Of a DNA stretch of 33,072 nt, positions 6,741 to 14,784 are shown in pieces (the stretch's first letter is position 1; every line of letters begins with the position of its first letter). Where the stretch lies: NCBI GenBank assembly GCA_021738725.1, contig JAIPBE010000041.1, forward strand, positions 1 through 33,072. Reading direction: 5' to 3'. The notes below the pieces were generated by a model that ran no database searches, was not told the DNA's origin, and saw only the letters and a program-made list of their open reading frames with translations. This stretch comes from Saprospiraceae bacterium (GTDB lineage Bacteria; Bacteroidota; Bacteroidia; Chitinophagales; Saprospiraceae). The position numbers were made by a program, and so were the translations under genes.

Positions 6741-8129
6741 TCATTTGATGGGCTTGAACCGCGCCTGAAAAAATCGTAGATAGGGCGGTTCGTAGTCCAT
6801 GGTCATGCCTTTGATCTTGTTTCTGCGCGCATAAACGCGAATGACTGATTCAGCGATTACATCCATATGGGCCTGGGTGTAAACTCTTCTGGGGATGGTC
6901 AATCGCACCAGTTCCAATTTGGGAAATCTCTCCTTGCCGGTTTTTGCATCTCTGCCTGCCGACACGATGCCGCGTTCCATGGCTCGGATCCCGGCATCCA
7001 GATAGAGTTCAGCGGCCAGGGTTTGGGCGGGGTACTGGTCTTGAGGAATATGTGGAAGAATTTCTTTGGCATCGAGGAAGATACCATGAGATCCGATCGG
7101 GAGGACAATGGGAATACCCGCATCCAGGAGTCGCTGTCCGAGATACTCCACCTGGCCGACTCGCGCATGTATGTGGTTTTGATCGATCGATTCACGGATG
7201 CCTATGGCCATCGCTTCCATATCCCTCCCGGCCAGTCCACCATAGGTGTGCAGACCTTCGTATACGACGACCAGGTTGCGGGCCTCCTCGAAGATATCCG
7301 TTTCGTTCAGCGCGAGGAATCCACCGATATTGACCAGGGCATCCTTTTTTGCACTCATGGTGGCACCGTCGGTCAGGTCGCAGATCTCGCGGACGATTCT
7401 GGCGATGCTTTTGCGTTTGAATCCCGATTCCCGTTGTTGGATGAAATAGGCATTCTCTGCTACTCGGGTCATATCATGTATAATGCGGATACCGTGTTTT
7501 GCAGTCAATTCGCGAACGGCCTGGAGATTGGCTATGGATATCGGTTGACCACCCGCCATATTGACGGTGGTCGCAATACAGACATAGGGGATCCTCTCTG
7601 CCCCATGTTTGTCAATGAGAGCTTCCAATTTTTTCAGGTCGACATTTCCCTTGAAAGGATGCGTGCTTTTGGGATCATGTGCTTCATCAATGATGATGTC
7701 CCGAAATGTCCCCCCAGCCAGTTCCTGGTGCAGTCGGGTGGTTGTGAAGTACATATTCCCGGGAATGATATCCCCTTTTTTGATGAGGATGGAGGAGATC
7801 AGATGTTCGGCCCCGCGTCCCTGGTGGGTGGGCACCAGATATGTATATCCGTACGTATCCTTGACGGCTTTTTCCAAATTGTAATAATTTCGGCTGCCGG
7901 CATAGGCTTCGTCCCCACGCATCATCCCAGCCCACTGCATATCGCTCATGGCGGACGTGCCGGAATCCGTGAGCAGGTCAATATAGACGTCTTCTGACCG
8001 CAGAAGGAATGTGTTGAATCCAGCCTCGGTTATGGCCTTTTTTCGTTGATTTAACGTGGTCATCTTAAGCAATTCGACCATCTTTATCTTGTAGGGCTCC
8101 GCCCAGGAACTTCGACTCTTCATATGCAA
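6741..8129 (-). CDS. tpl: Tyrosine phenol-lyase (beta-tyrosinase)
   Basis: A 462-residue cytoplasmic PLP enzyme of the tyrosine phenol-lyase/tryptophanase family, cleaving L-tyrosine to phenol, pyruvate and ammonia. PLP Lys is K262 in TMSAKKDALV. Residues matching the Citrobacter enzyme with a constant +5 offset include Tyr76, Arg105, Thr129, Asn190, Asp219, Arg222, Met384, Arg386 and Phe453-Phe454. The substrate-ring determinants Thr124, Arg381 and Phe448 of the Citrobacter enzyme are thus all kept. Tryptophanases have VEIG where this protein has MERG. This argues for tyrosine phenol-lyase, although automatic pipelines may label it tryptophanase. The start is the first ATG (8129); a second ATG two codons in is equally possible. 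No tyrosine permease or regulator is adjacent. Confidence 0.88.
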   Translation of the reverse strand: MHMKSRSSWAEPYKIKMVELLKMTTLNQRKKAITEAGFNTFLLRSEDVYIDLLTDSGTSAMSDMQWAGMMRGDEAYAGSRNYYNLEKAVKDTYGYTYLVPTHQGRGAEHLISSILIKKGDIIPGNMYFTTTRLHQELAGGTFRDIIIDEAHDPKSTHPFKGNVDLKKLEALIDKHGAERIPYVCIATTVNMAGGQPISIANLQAVRELTAKHGIRIIHDMTRVAENAYFIQQRESGFKRKSIARIVREICDLTDGATMSAKKDALVNIGGFLALNETDIFEEARNLVVVYEGLHTYGGLAGRDMEAMAIGIRESIDQNHIHARVGQVEYLGQRLLDAGIPIVLPIGSHGIFLDAKEILPHIPQDQYPAQTLAAELYLDAGIRAMERGIVSAGRDAKTGKERFPKLELVRLTIPRRVYTQAHMDVIAESVIRVYARRNKIKGMTMDYEPPYLRFFQARFKPIK

Positions 8130-8329
8130 GTATCCTTTTTATGGACAAGCGTGAAAGGTAGATGGATAGGGGCTATGCCTGAATGATCTTCATCAACCAT
8201 CATGGTGCATTCGATCATGATCCGGGGATGATGCATCCACGCAGAGTGCTGGAATCAATACTTTTGAGGAATTCCTGAACAGGTACGAATTTTGCGAGAA
8301 GACTATCGGATTAACGTAATATTGAAACT

Positions 8330-8986
8330 ATGGTACCGTACAACAGATCGGCTGCATGTCACCAACGAACGTTCATGTCGATGATAGTTTTGGCTTTCCT
8401 GCTCTTTCTGGTGCAGTCCTGCCAGGAGGAAGGAGCGGCACCTGACCGCAAACAGGAAGCGCCTGCGGGCACGCCAGCTGAGGTATGGCTACATCAAGAC
8501 ACACTTGTTCTTCAGCACATTGATTCTCTGGTCGGAGTGACCAAAGCACGTGTCTATCAGGACCATACTGCCCGGACAGAAACATTATATTTTGAAGATG
8601 CTCCTGTCGATTCTGCTAATGTCAGTTTTTTCAATGGCGAAATGGTTCACGTGGGATATCGCTATTTTGATCCAGCACGTGAGATATGGAATGACTGCTT
8701 CCTCAAGGATGGGAAGATGTATTTTATGCGACATCGAGAATGGAACAAACGTCCGGAAGCGCACAGTGCCAGGGAAATTTTCTTTTATTTTGATGACCAG
8801 GAAAGCCTGCAATATGCCAGGGAACGATATAAAGTACTGGGGCCACAGAACATTCCGGCAGACTTGCTGTGGGAGCCTATGGTCGACTATCCGAGGACAT
8901 TGGAAGATGCCATGACCTATGTCAACCATTTCTGGCCGAAAATGCGTGCGCATATTCAGCAAAAAGTCAAAGAAACCGGGAAATAA
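8330..8986 (+). CDS. Uncharacterised lipoprotein
   Basis: A 218-residue protein with an N-terminal lipoprotein signal: basic residues Arg6, His11 and Arg13, a hydrophobic core MIVLAFLLFL, and lipobox LVQSC with Cys31. The start at 8330 is kept because the internal ATGs (residues 16 and 18) would leave no positive n-region. The mature chain begins with a charged, Pro/Ala-rich linker (EEGAAPDRKQEAPAGTPAE) as in many surface-anchored lipoproteins. It then has an alpha/beta domain rich in Trp, Tyr and Phe (YRYFDPAREIWNDCFLKDGKMYFMR) and ends in a basic helix. I do not recognise the family. It is monocistronic and convergent with the phosphatase gene at 9023. It is probably anchored in the periplasm or outer membrane. 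Confidence 0.7.
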   Translation: MVPYNRSAACHQRTFMSMIVLAFLLFLVQSCQEEGAAPDRKQEAPAGTPAEVWLHQDTLVLQHIDSLVGVTKARVYQDHTARTETLYFEDAPVDSANVSFFNGEMVHVGYRYFDPAREIWNDCFLKDGKMYFMRHREWNKRPEAHSAREIFFYFDDQESLQYARERYKVLGPQNIPADLLWEPMVDYPRTLEDAMTYVNHFWPKMRAHIQQKVKETGK

Positions 8987-9022
8987 GTCGTTCGAATCCT
9001 GGGTCAACGGGGTTCCCTTTGT

Positions 9023-9526
9023 TTATTGGACTGAATCCGCTATGCCCTGATCCGTTGTCATGGAGACAGACTGATCCAGAATACGGTCGATCACCTGATG
9101 ACTGGCCTGGTCGAGCATGTGGTAGACTTCCTGAAAACCATTGTCATTCCAATAGGGATCCGGAACATCCGATTCCTGGTCTCTGCCGGCATAATCCAGA
9201 AAAAGATGGACCCGGGAGCGTTGCTCATGGTCATTTGCCAATTCCAGGATCTGTCGATAATTGGATCGATCCATGGCAAAAATGTAGTCAAAGGCAGACA
9301 GGTCTGTGAGACGGATCTGACGTGCCCGTTGGTCAGAGATGTCCAGGCCCTGTTGCCGAGCGATCTGTATGGATCGGGGGTCAGGGGCTTCACCCACATG
9401 CCAGCTTCCAGTACCAGCTGAATCGACTTCCCAACCCAGGCCGCGAAGTTGGGCCTGCTTCCGGAAAATGCCTTCAGCAAGAGGAGAGCGGCAAATATTG
9501 CCCAAACAGACCATCAGAACCTTCAT
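9023..9526 (-). CDS. Low-molecular-weight protein-tyrosine phosphatase
   Basis: A 167-residue cytoplasmic phosphatase. The P-loop CLGNICRS is at residues 7-14 near the N-terminus, with nucleophile Cys7 and Arg13. The general acid Asp123 lies in DPY (123-125). Family motifs SAGTGSWHVGEAPDPR and DYIFAMDRSN are present. The last 20 residues extend slightly beyond the usual family length. Low-molecular-weight phosphatases often act on tyrosine kinases controlling polysaccharide export, but no such kinase is in this window, so the substrate is unknown. It lies downstream of DUF1272 and proC on the same strand; the 141-base gap to DUF1272 makes a shared transcript uncertain. Confidence 0.93.
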   Translation of the reverse strand: MKVLMVCLGNICRSPLAEGIFRKQAQLRGLGWEVDSAGTGSWHVGEAPDPRSIQIARQQGLDISDQRARQIRLTDLSAFDYIFAMDRSNYRQILELANDHEQRSRVHLFLDYAGRDQESDVPDPYWNDNGFQEVYHMLDQASHQVIDRILDQSVSMTTDQGIADSVQ

Positions 9527-9667
9527 ATAGTATTTCTTCTGTCACAAAACAACGATTTCTATGCCAAAAGAGTTGTCCGAGCAGAAGAAATTCTCACAGA
9601 ATCCCTGAATTGTTTGGACAGCCTTTATTTGGAACAATACATCCATTTACCTAGGAGAGAAATCTAG

Positions 9668-9958
9668 TCAACGCTGTGCAGGAGGAATGGTCTTGTATTT
9701 GGCGAGAAGTGGATTGAATTTCGCCATATCTAGGGGCTTGATGATTCGGACCGTTGATGCCGGATGCCGAGTAAGAGCCGCTTGCGGTCGAATGGGACGG
9801 GGAGAGAAATTGCCCCCACAATTGGGGCAGACATCGTGCAGGATAGTTGTCACACAAGTGGTACAAAACGTACATTCAAATGTGCAGATCATGGCATCCG
9901 GATTGTCCGGCTGTAGATCCTGACCACAACGTTCACAACAGGGACGGAGTTCGAGCAT
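9668..9958 (-). CDS. DUF1272 cysteine-rich protein
   Basis: A 96-residue protein starting MLELRPCCERCGQDL, the diagnostic start of DUF1272. This sets the start at 9958 rather than the in-frame codon at 9979. Nine cysteines fall in pairs: Cys8/11, Cys25/29, Cys32/35 (CTFCTTC) and Cys44/47 (CPNCGG), suggesting a zinc-binding fold. The DUF1272 domain covers about residues 1-60. The tail (TVRIIKPLDMAKFNPLLAKY) is an addition to the usual short family member. Function is unknown for the family. It begins 36 bases after the proC stop, so the two are probably co-transcribed. Confidence 0.85.
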   Translation of the reverse strand: MLELRPCCERCGQDLQPDNPDAMICTFECTFCTTCVTTILHDVCPNCGGNFSPRPIRPQAALTRHPASTVRIIKPLDMAKFNPLLAKYKTIPPAQR

Positions 9959-9994
9959 GTGCAATAGAATTCCTCGCAAGGTACCGGATCCCGA

Positions 9995-10795
9995 TTATTC
10001 GATCTTCTTAAATGAATTCTGGATCCCTTTGATCAGCGAGGAGGAAAATCCCTGGTGTTCCATTTCGTTCAGACCGGCGATGGTGCATCCTTTCGGGGTG
10101 GTGACCTTGTCGATCTCCGCTTCTGGATGGGCTTGCCCTTCGAGCAGGATGGTGGCGGCTCCGCGAACTGTCTGGTTGGCGATCAGTGCGGCCGAGTCGG
10201 AATCGAACCCGATTTCGATACCACCCTGTTGCATGGCACGAATAAATCGCAGGGCGAAGGCGATGCCACAGGCACCCAAAACGGTGGCGGCATTCATCAG
10301 ATCCTCGGTGATCCGCACACTTTTGCCCACCTGGTTGTACAATGCTTCTACCTCGTCCAGGCGGCCATTGGCTCCGGGATCACCAGCCAGACAGGTCAGG
10401 GATTCGCCGATGGCAACAGCGGTATTGGGCATGGCCCGGAAGATGTGTGGGTGGTTGTTGGCCCAACTGCGCATATCCGCAATAGAAATGCCTGTTGCTG
10501 CGCTGACCAGAATATGGTTTTCACGCAGCACCGGGAGGATGTCTTCGATGACCTCCTGGACCTTATAGGGTTTGACGGCCAGAATAAGGATGGTGGCTTT
10601 TTTCGTTGCCTCCAGATTGTCGGATGTCACGGTGACGCCTCGCTCAGCAAACGATTTGAGGTTTCCTGTCCGGTGTCGAGTCAGAATCAACTGAGACGCC
10701 GGCAATTGGCCGCGGTCGAGCCAGCCGTGGGCCATCGCCTGACCGAGATTGCCGGCGCCCAGGATGGCTATAGTTTGGGGTAAGCCATTAGACAT
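9995..10795 (-). CDS. proC: Pyrroline-5-carboxylate reductase
   Basis: A 266-residue cytoplasmic enzyme that reduces 1-pyrroline-5-carboxylate to L-proline with NAD(P)H. The start at 10795 gives MSNGLPQTIAILGAGNLG, placing the dinucleotide-binding GxGxxG at residues 12-17. An open frame continues to 10882 but would add an unlikely 29-residue leader. Other family features are LAVKPYKVQEV, FRAMPNTAVAIGE (active-site region) and the C-terminal dimer helix signature TTPKGCTIAGLNEME, where most homologues have PGG. Length is normal. It is divergent from asnS and probably leads a short operon with DUF1272. Confidence 0.95.
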   Translation of the reverse strand: MSNGLPQTIAILGAGNLGQAMAHGWLDRGQLPASQLILTRHRTGNLKSFAERGVTVTSDNLEATKKATILILAVKPYKVQEVIEDILPVLRENHILVSAATGISIADMRSWANNHPHIFRAMPNTAVAIGESLTCLAGDPGANGRLDEVEALYNQVGKSVRITEDLMNAATVLGACGIAFALRFIRAMQQGGIEIGFDSDSAALIANQTVRGAATILLEGQAHPEAEIDKVTTPKGCTIAGLNEMEHQGFSSSLIKGIQNSFKKIE

Positions 10796-10914
10796 AATGC
10801 TTATATGTGCAAAAACAGGACCAAACCGGGAAAGGCCTCTCTCTCTTAAAGTTTCATCCGAACATGCATCCCCTGGATTCATCCTTTAAACGGGCATCAG
10901 ACCATTGAAACGGT

Positions 10915-10922
10915 TAACTTTG
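10915..10922 (+). promoter_or_regulatory. -7 promoter box of asnS
   Basis: TAACTTTG matches the Bacteroidota -7 consensus TAnnTTTG fully. No clean TTG lies at the expected distance upstream, so the -33 half is weak. Transcription starting near 10929 would fit an ATG at 10950 and exclude the in-frame TTG at 10905. Confidence 0.45.
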
Positions 10923-10949
10923 CGCCCGAAATCACGTATACCGAAGGAT

Positions 10950-12386
10950 ATGATGCCCAAACGGACCAAGATCGCCACCCTGCTGGCAGACGGAAAAACT
11001 GGATTCGACACTACAGTGATGGGATGGATCCGCACCTTCCGCAACAACCAATTCATCGCCCTCAATGATGGTTCGACTAACCAAACCTTGCAGGTGGTAG
11101 TCGACTTCGAAAATACGGACCCGGCTCTCCTCAAGCAGTTGACCACTGGCGCCGGTATTGCCTGCACAGGGCATATCGTTGCTTCACAGGGCAGGGGCCA
11201 GACCCTGGAGATGAAGGCCACCGCTATCCAGGTTTTTGGGGAGTGTGATCCGGAAGTATATCCCTTGCAGCCCAAGAAGCATAGCCTGGAATTCCTGCGT
11301 GAGATCGCCCATCTGCGCTTCCGGACCAACACGTTCGGATCGGTTTTCCGGATTCGGCACCATGTGGCCTGGGCCATCCATGAGTTCTTCCATCGTCGAG
11401 GTTTTGTCTACCTCCACAGTCCCATCGTCACCGGATCGGATGCCGAGGGTGCCGGTGAGATGTTCAGGGTGACCACCCTGGATCCGGTCTCACCGCCTAT
11501 GGCAGATGGAGAGGTCAACTGGAAGGAAGACTTTTTTGGAAAGGCCACCAATCTGACTGTCTCCGGTCAGCTGGAAGCTGAGCTCGGTGCCCTGGCGCTG
11601 AGTGAGGTGTATACTTTTGGTCCGACCTTTCGTGCAGAAAACTCGAATACCACTCGCCACCTGGCAGAGTTCTGGATGATCGAACCGGAGGTCGCCTTCG
11701 CCGATCTGGATGACAACATGGATCTGGCTGAGGCTATGCTCAAGCATATCGTCAAGCATGTGTTGGAACAGTGCGGCGATGACCTGACCTTTCTGGAGCA
11801 GCGCTTGTTGGAAGAAGAAAAGAGCAAGCCGCAACATGAGCGTTCGACATTGGCTTTGCGGGAGAAGCTCCAGTTCTGTCTGGACAACGACTTCGCCCGA
11901 GTGACGTATACCGAGGCGTTTGACATTTTGCGCAATTCGACGCCGAATAAAAAGAAAAAATTTCAGTTTGTGCTGGAGGAGTGGGGTGCTGACCTGCAGA
12001 GTGAGCACGAACGATATCTGGTTGAAAAGCATTTCGAACGGCCCGTCATCCTGTATAACTATCCGGCAAAGATCAAGGCATTCTATATGCGCTTGAACGA
12101 CGACAAGAATACGGTTGCCGCCATGGATATCCTCTTTCCGGGCATCGGCGAGATCGTCGGGGGCTCACAGCGGGAAGAACGCTACGATGTGTTGAGAGGT
12201 AAAATGGCGGAGATGGATATCCCGGAAGAAGAAATGCAGTGGTATCTGGACACCCGCAAGTTTGGGACGGTACCACACGCCGGTTATGGGCTCGGGTTCG
12301 AGCGGCTGATCCTATTTGTGACGGGGATGACCAATATCCGGGACGTGATTCCTTTTCCGCGGTATCCGGGGTATGCGGCGTTTTAA
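10950..12386 (+). CDS. asnS: Asparaginyl-tRNA synthetase
   Basis: A 478-residue class IIb synthetase that charges tRNA-Asn. The start is the first ATG (10950), followed at once by a second ATG. The N-terminal OB-fold anticodon-binding domain spans about 1-110 ([20 protein letters not shown]). The catalytic core follows with the class II motifs: motif 1 around [16 protein letters not shown], motif 2 [21 protein letters not shown], and motif 3 [15 protein letters not shown]. AsnRS-specific stretches [25 protein letters not shown] and [15 protein letters not shown] are all present. The protein is complete. The last 20 bases of the gene, including the stop codon, are duplicated 93 bases downstream at 12461-12480. 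Confidence 0.96.
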   Translation: MMPKRTKIATLLADGKTGFDTTVMGWIRTFRNNQFIALNDGSTNQTLQVVVDFENTDPALLKQLTTGAGIACTGHIVASQGRGQTLEMKATAIQVFGECDPEVYPLQPKKHSLEFLREIAHLRFRTNTFGSVFRIRHHVAWAIHEFFHRRGFVYLHSPIVTGSDAEGAGEMFRVTTLDPVSPPMADGEVNWKEDFFGKATNLTVSGQLEAELGALALSEVYTFGPTFRAENSNTTRHLAEFWMIEPEVAFADLDDNMDLAEAMLKHIVKHVLEQCGDDLTFLEQRLLEEEKSKPQHERSTLALREKLQFCLDNDFARVTYTEAFDILRNSTPNKKKKFQFVLEEWGADLQSEHERYLVEKHFERPVILYNYPAKIKAFYMRLNDDKNTVAAMDILFPGIGEIVGGSQREERYDVLRGKMAEMDIPEEEMQWYLDTRKFGTVPHAGYGLGFERLILFVTGMTNIRDVIPFPRYPGYAAF

Positions 12387-12480
12387 GCTGCACCAGGCTA
12401 CAAAAGGGAATAGTGAAACCCTGGGATGTGTATCCGTTCCCGACCCCGAGCACTCGGGACGGGGTATGCGGCGTTTTAAG
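12368..12480. repeat. 20-bp direct repeat at asnS 3' end
   Basis: ggggtatgcggcgttttaag occurs at 12368-12387, overlapping the last codons and stop of asnS, and again perfectly at 12461-12480. The 73 bases between hold the palindrome cccgag-ca-ctcggg (12445-12458), related to the one at 501-516. The layout could be a local slippage duplication or a small insertion flanked by duplicated target. Confidence 0.8.
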
Positions 12481-12608
12481 AAGTAAAATTCATTGCATTA
12501 GGATCAGACGATGTTCATGTGATGTTTGTGGCATACGTTGACCGTTTTGTCTTTGATGGAGAATTTGCCAAAATGAATTATCTTTCAAGCACAGTCAAGT
12601 GCAAGCGG

Positions 12609-12818
12609 ATGGTGCAAATTCGGTGGGTTCAACGGTTCAAACATTTCCAGGATGCATTCAGGCAGCTTGATCATGCTGTCGATCTGAGCAAAGAAAGGCC
12701 CCTCTCCAATCTGGAAAAACAGGGATTGATCCAGGCATTTGAATTTACCCATGAATTAGCCTGGAAAGTGCTAAAGGATTATTTATTTTATCAAGGTGAT
12801 CCTGAAAACACCATCTGA
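12609..12818 (+). pseudogene. Truncated nucleotidyltransferase substrate-binding (HI0074-like) gene
   Basis: The 69 residues IRWVQRFKHFQDAFRQL, LEKQGLIQAFEFTHELAWK and VLKDYL match the N-terminal half of HI0074-type NTSB proteins, the helical partners of minimal nucleotidyltransferases. The frame stops after GDPENTI. The family's second half, with the helix after the conserved R.A and the RN...H motif, is absent, and there is no room for it before the next gene. A deletion is the simplest explanation. The start is taken at 12609, just before the conserved domain; the frame is open further upstream to 12519. Confidence 0.7.
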
Positions 12819-12821
12819 CTG

Positions 12822-13154
12822 ATGAAAAGTAATATTGATACAGGTCTTTATAAACAGGATGTTCAGATACTACTGGACTGTATCTGATCCAATCCCAGGG
12901 TCAAGGAGATTATTCTCTTTGGATCCCGAGCAAGAGGAAACTACCGTCCAGGCTCTGATATTGATCTGGCACTGGTTGGTACAGATATAACCAAGGAGGA
13001 TATTGATCAGATTGCCATTGAAGTAGATGATCTGCTGTTGCCTTATCAGGTGGATCTTATTCGAACCAATGTGCAAACAGATAGTGACCTGGTCAATGAA
13101 ATCAAACAATGGGGAGTCTCGCTAGGAGAAATTATTCAACGTTTGAATGAATAG
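12822..13154 (+). pseudogene. Minimal nucleotidyltransferase (HI0073/MNT-like) with in-frame TGA
   Basis: Reading from the ATG at 12822 gives a short N-terminal region ending LLDCI, then TGA at 12885-12887. The same frame continues SNPRVKEIILFGSRARG to a TAG at 13152. The second part contains the nucleotidyltransferase signature GSRARGNYRPGSDIDLALVG, with GS and DxD catalytic residues, and a normal C-terminus (YQVDLIRTN). Family members run through this point without interruption, so a single change of a sense codon to TGA is likely. No ATG or GTG lies between the TGA and the catalytic motif to restart translation. Its partner (12609-12818) is in the same frame and also broken. A sequencing error at 12885 is possible. 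Confidence 0.75.
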
Positions 13155-13189
13155 AATAGATTCTTCACTGGAATGTCATGGATCCAGAA

Positions 13190-13393
13190 ATGAATATTTA
13201 GGGGTATTTTGAAGACGATGGCAATCCAGTCAATCCGGATCTATATCCGAAGCCACATCTTTGTTTGAGTTGCAGAAAGAATGACCAGGTTGAAGAGGAG
13301 GTCTATTGCAACTTGAATCGATTGGACCAGCGAAATAGTGATCAATTTATTTGTTTTGCATATTGTTCAATTTCCGAAGGAATGGATGACTGA
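13190..13393 (+). pseudogene. Small CxxC protein gene with in-frame TAG
   Basis: The frame reads M-N-I-stop-G-YFEDDGNPVNPDLYPKP, then CLSC, YCNLNRLDQ and FICFAY, ending at TGA 13391. This pattern (YFxDDGNxxNPDLxPKPxLCLSCxxN...CNLxRxDQ...FICFAY) resembles a short cysteine protein common in Bacteroidota, as I recall the family. The TAG at 13199-13201 sits at codon 4, and I see no in-frame start after it. AAG (Lys) to TAG would explain it. Four cysteines suggest metal binding; the function is unknown. Confidence 0.6.
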
Positions 13394-13441
13394 GTGGTTG
13401 CAATAAGAATTCGTTATTTCAGGCAAGAGTACCTGCTACCA

Positions 13442-13472
13442 TTGTTTCTTCTGAAGAAAGAGAATAACTTGG
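13442..13472 (+). promoter_or_regulatory. Probable promoter of YCF48-type gene
   Basis: TTG at 13442-13444 and TAACTTGG at 13465-13472 are 20 bases apart. The -7 box differs from TAnnTTTG at one position. Transcription would begin about 20 bases before the ATG at 13498. Confidence 0.4.
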
Positions 13473-13497
13473 AGTAAGATTCCACCAACTTCCTCTC

Positions 13498-14694
13498 ATG
13501 CGCCTGTCATCCTTCCTTTTCGTGTTCTTCGTGTCTATTCAGCTTGGTTTCAGTCAATGGAGCTATGTGAATACCGGTCCAAATGTGGAGTCCTTTGACG
13601 TGGGGTTCGCTGATCCGATGAATGGGTTTATTGTGGGTGTAAACGGCATGGTTAGACGAACCAAAGATGGAGGCTATACTTGGGAGAATATGGATGTTGG
13701 CATTTCCGAATGGCTCTACAGTATTTCATTTTTTACACCAAAAGTGGGATTCATTGCCGGGAAGAATCATGTGTTTCGAACGGATGATGGAGGTGATACC
13801 TGGACTATTGTAGAGGGTTTGAATAAGGAAGTTCGGACTAAAGTTTATGTCCGAGATTCATTGTTCGGGTTTATCTGTGGAGAGCAAAATGTATTGCGCA
13901 CCATAGATGGGGGGATGAGTTGGAATTCAATATCGGTCAATACCGATAAATGGATCTCGAATGTTCACTTTCCAACTCCAGATACGGGATATGCGGTAAT
14001 AAGTGGATATGCTTGGGAATATCATAAATCGATCGATGGAGGTCTTACCTGGGATTCCATTGGGCTTCCAGGATTTGGCTTGTCTACCTTCTCGGGTGTA
14101 TATTTTCAGACGGGTTTGAAGGGGTTCATTGGAGGCTATTATTTTAATGTGTTCAAACAGACCAATGATGGAGGTCTAACCTGGACGGATGTAGATGTTG
14201 CGCCAAGTGCTAATATCAGCGGGTTCTGGTTTAAATCGGATCTGGAGGGATATGCAGCAGGGAACAATAGTACGTTGTTCCGAACAATAGATGGAGGTGT
14301 TTCTTGGATGCCTGAGCTAATTATTCCTTCTACATCCATTTCAAGTTTAGCTTATCCAAATGATTCGACTGTTGTTGCTCTAGGTAGCAACAGCGATATT
14401 TTTATCCGAGAAGCAAGTACGGTTTCGGTCAAAGATCCAACCTTGCTTTCCGGTCAGCAGCTGACCCTCATTCCCAATCCGGCTCAGGATCAAATCTGGA
14501 TCACCGATGACGAGCAAATCGCTGAAACAGATATTTTAGCCATCTATAATATTCAAGGCATTCTGGTTTTATCTGTGCCAGGAATGTTGCCAGGTAAGAG
14601 CCTGGACATTTCTTCCCTTCGGAGAGGTACATATGTCATCAAAGTAACGAATCAGGATAGCATTGTGCGAATGGGGCTATTTCAAAAGCTTTAA
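13498..14694 (+). CDS. Secreted YCF48/BNR-repeat protein with T9SS sorting domain
   Basis: A 398-residue exported protein. Residues 1-20 (MRLSSFLFVFFVSIQLGFSQ) form a signal peptide. Six repeats with the motif (T/S)xDGGxxW begin near residues 56, 96, 136, 178, 222 and 264, about 40-44 residues apart. This is the YCF48/photosystem-stability-like or BNR beta-propeller layout. Each repeat also has an upstream GF/GY strand (GFIVGVNG, GFIAGKN, GFICGEQ). The final 75 residues (LTLIPNPAQDQIWI ... LDISSLRRGTYVIKV) are a type A T9SS C-terminal sorting domain, so the protein is likely released or anchored outside the cell by the type IX system. The propeller ligand is unknown. It is a single gene. Confidence 0.88.
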   Translation: MRLSSFLFVFFVSIQLGFSQWSYVNTGPNVESFDVGFADPMNGFIVGVNGMVRRTKDGGYTWENMDVGISEWLYSISFFTPKVGFIAGKNHVFRTDDGGDTWTIVEGLNKEVRTKVYVRDSLFGFICGEQNVLRTIDGGMSWNSISVNTDKWISNVHFPTPDTGYAVISGYAWEYHKSIDGGLTWDSIGLPGFGLSTFSGVYFQTGLKGFIGGYYFNVFKQTNDGGLTWTDVDVAPSANISGFWFKSDLEGYAAGNNSTLFRTIDGGVSWMPELIIPSTSISSLAYPNDSTVVALGSNSDIFIREASTVSVKDPTLLSGQQLTLIPNPAQDQIWITDDEQIAETDILAIYNIQGILVLSVPGMLPGKSLDISSLRRGTYVIKVTNQDSIVRMGLFQKL

Positions 14695-14784
14695 GCCAGA
14701 GCATTGCTAAAGGCTCGTTTAGAACGTAGAGACTTAAATGGTAATCCAGGTTAAGTGCATTTAACGTTATGAATTCTGACCTTC

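Noticed and set aside
6867-7997. 376-residue plus-strand frame opposite the lyase
   Set aside because: Antisense to a strongly conserved PLP enzyme and without domain features.
8985-9005. tRNA-like T-loop sequence gttcgaatcc
   Set aside because: The flanks do not form a T-stem, and no acceptor, D or anticodon arm can be built around it. The match is chance, between two convergent genes.
12822-13154. Recoded TGA (selenocysteine or genetic-code change) in the MNT gene
   Set aside because: TGA ends other genes in the window (for example tetR), no selenocysteine hairpin is evident, and the family has no Cys or Sec at this position.
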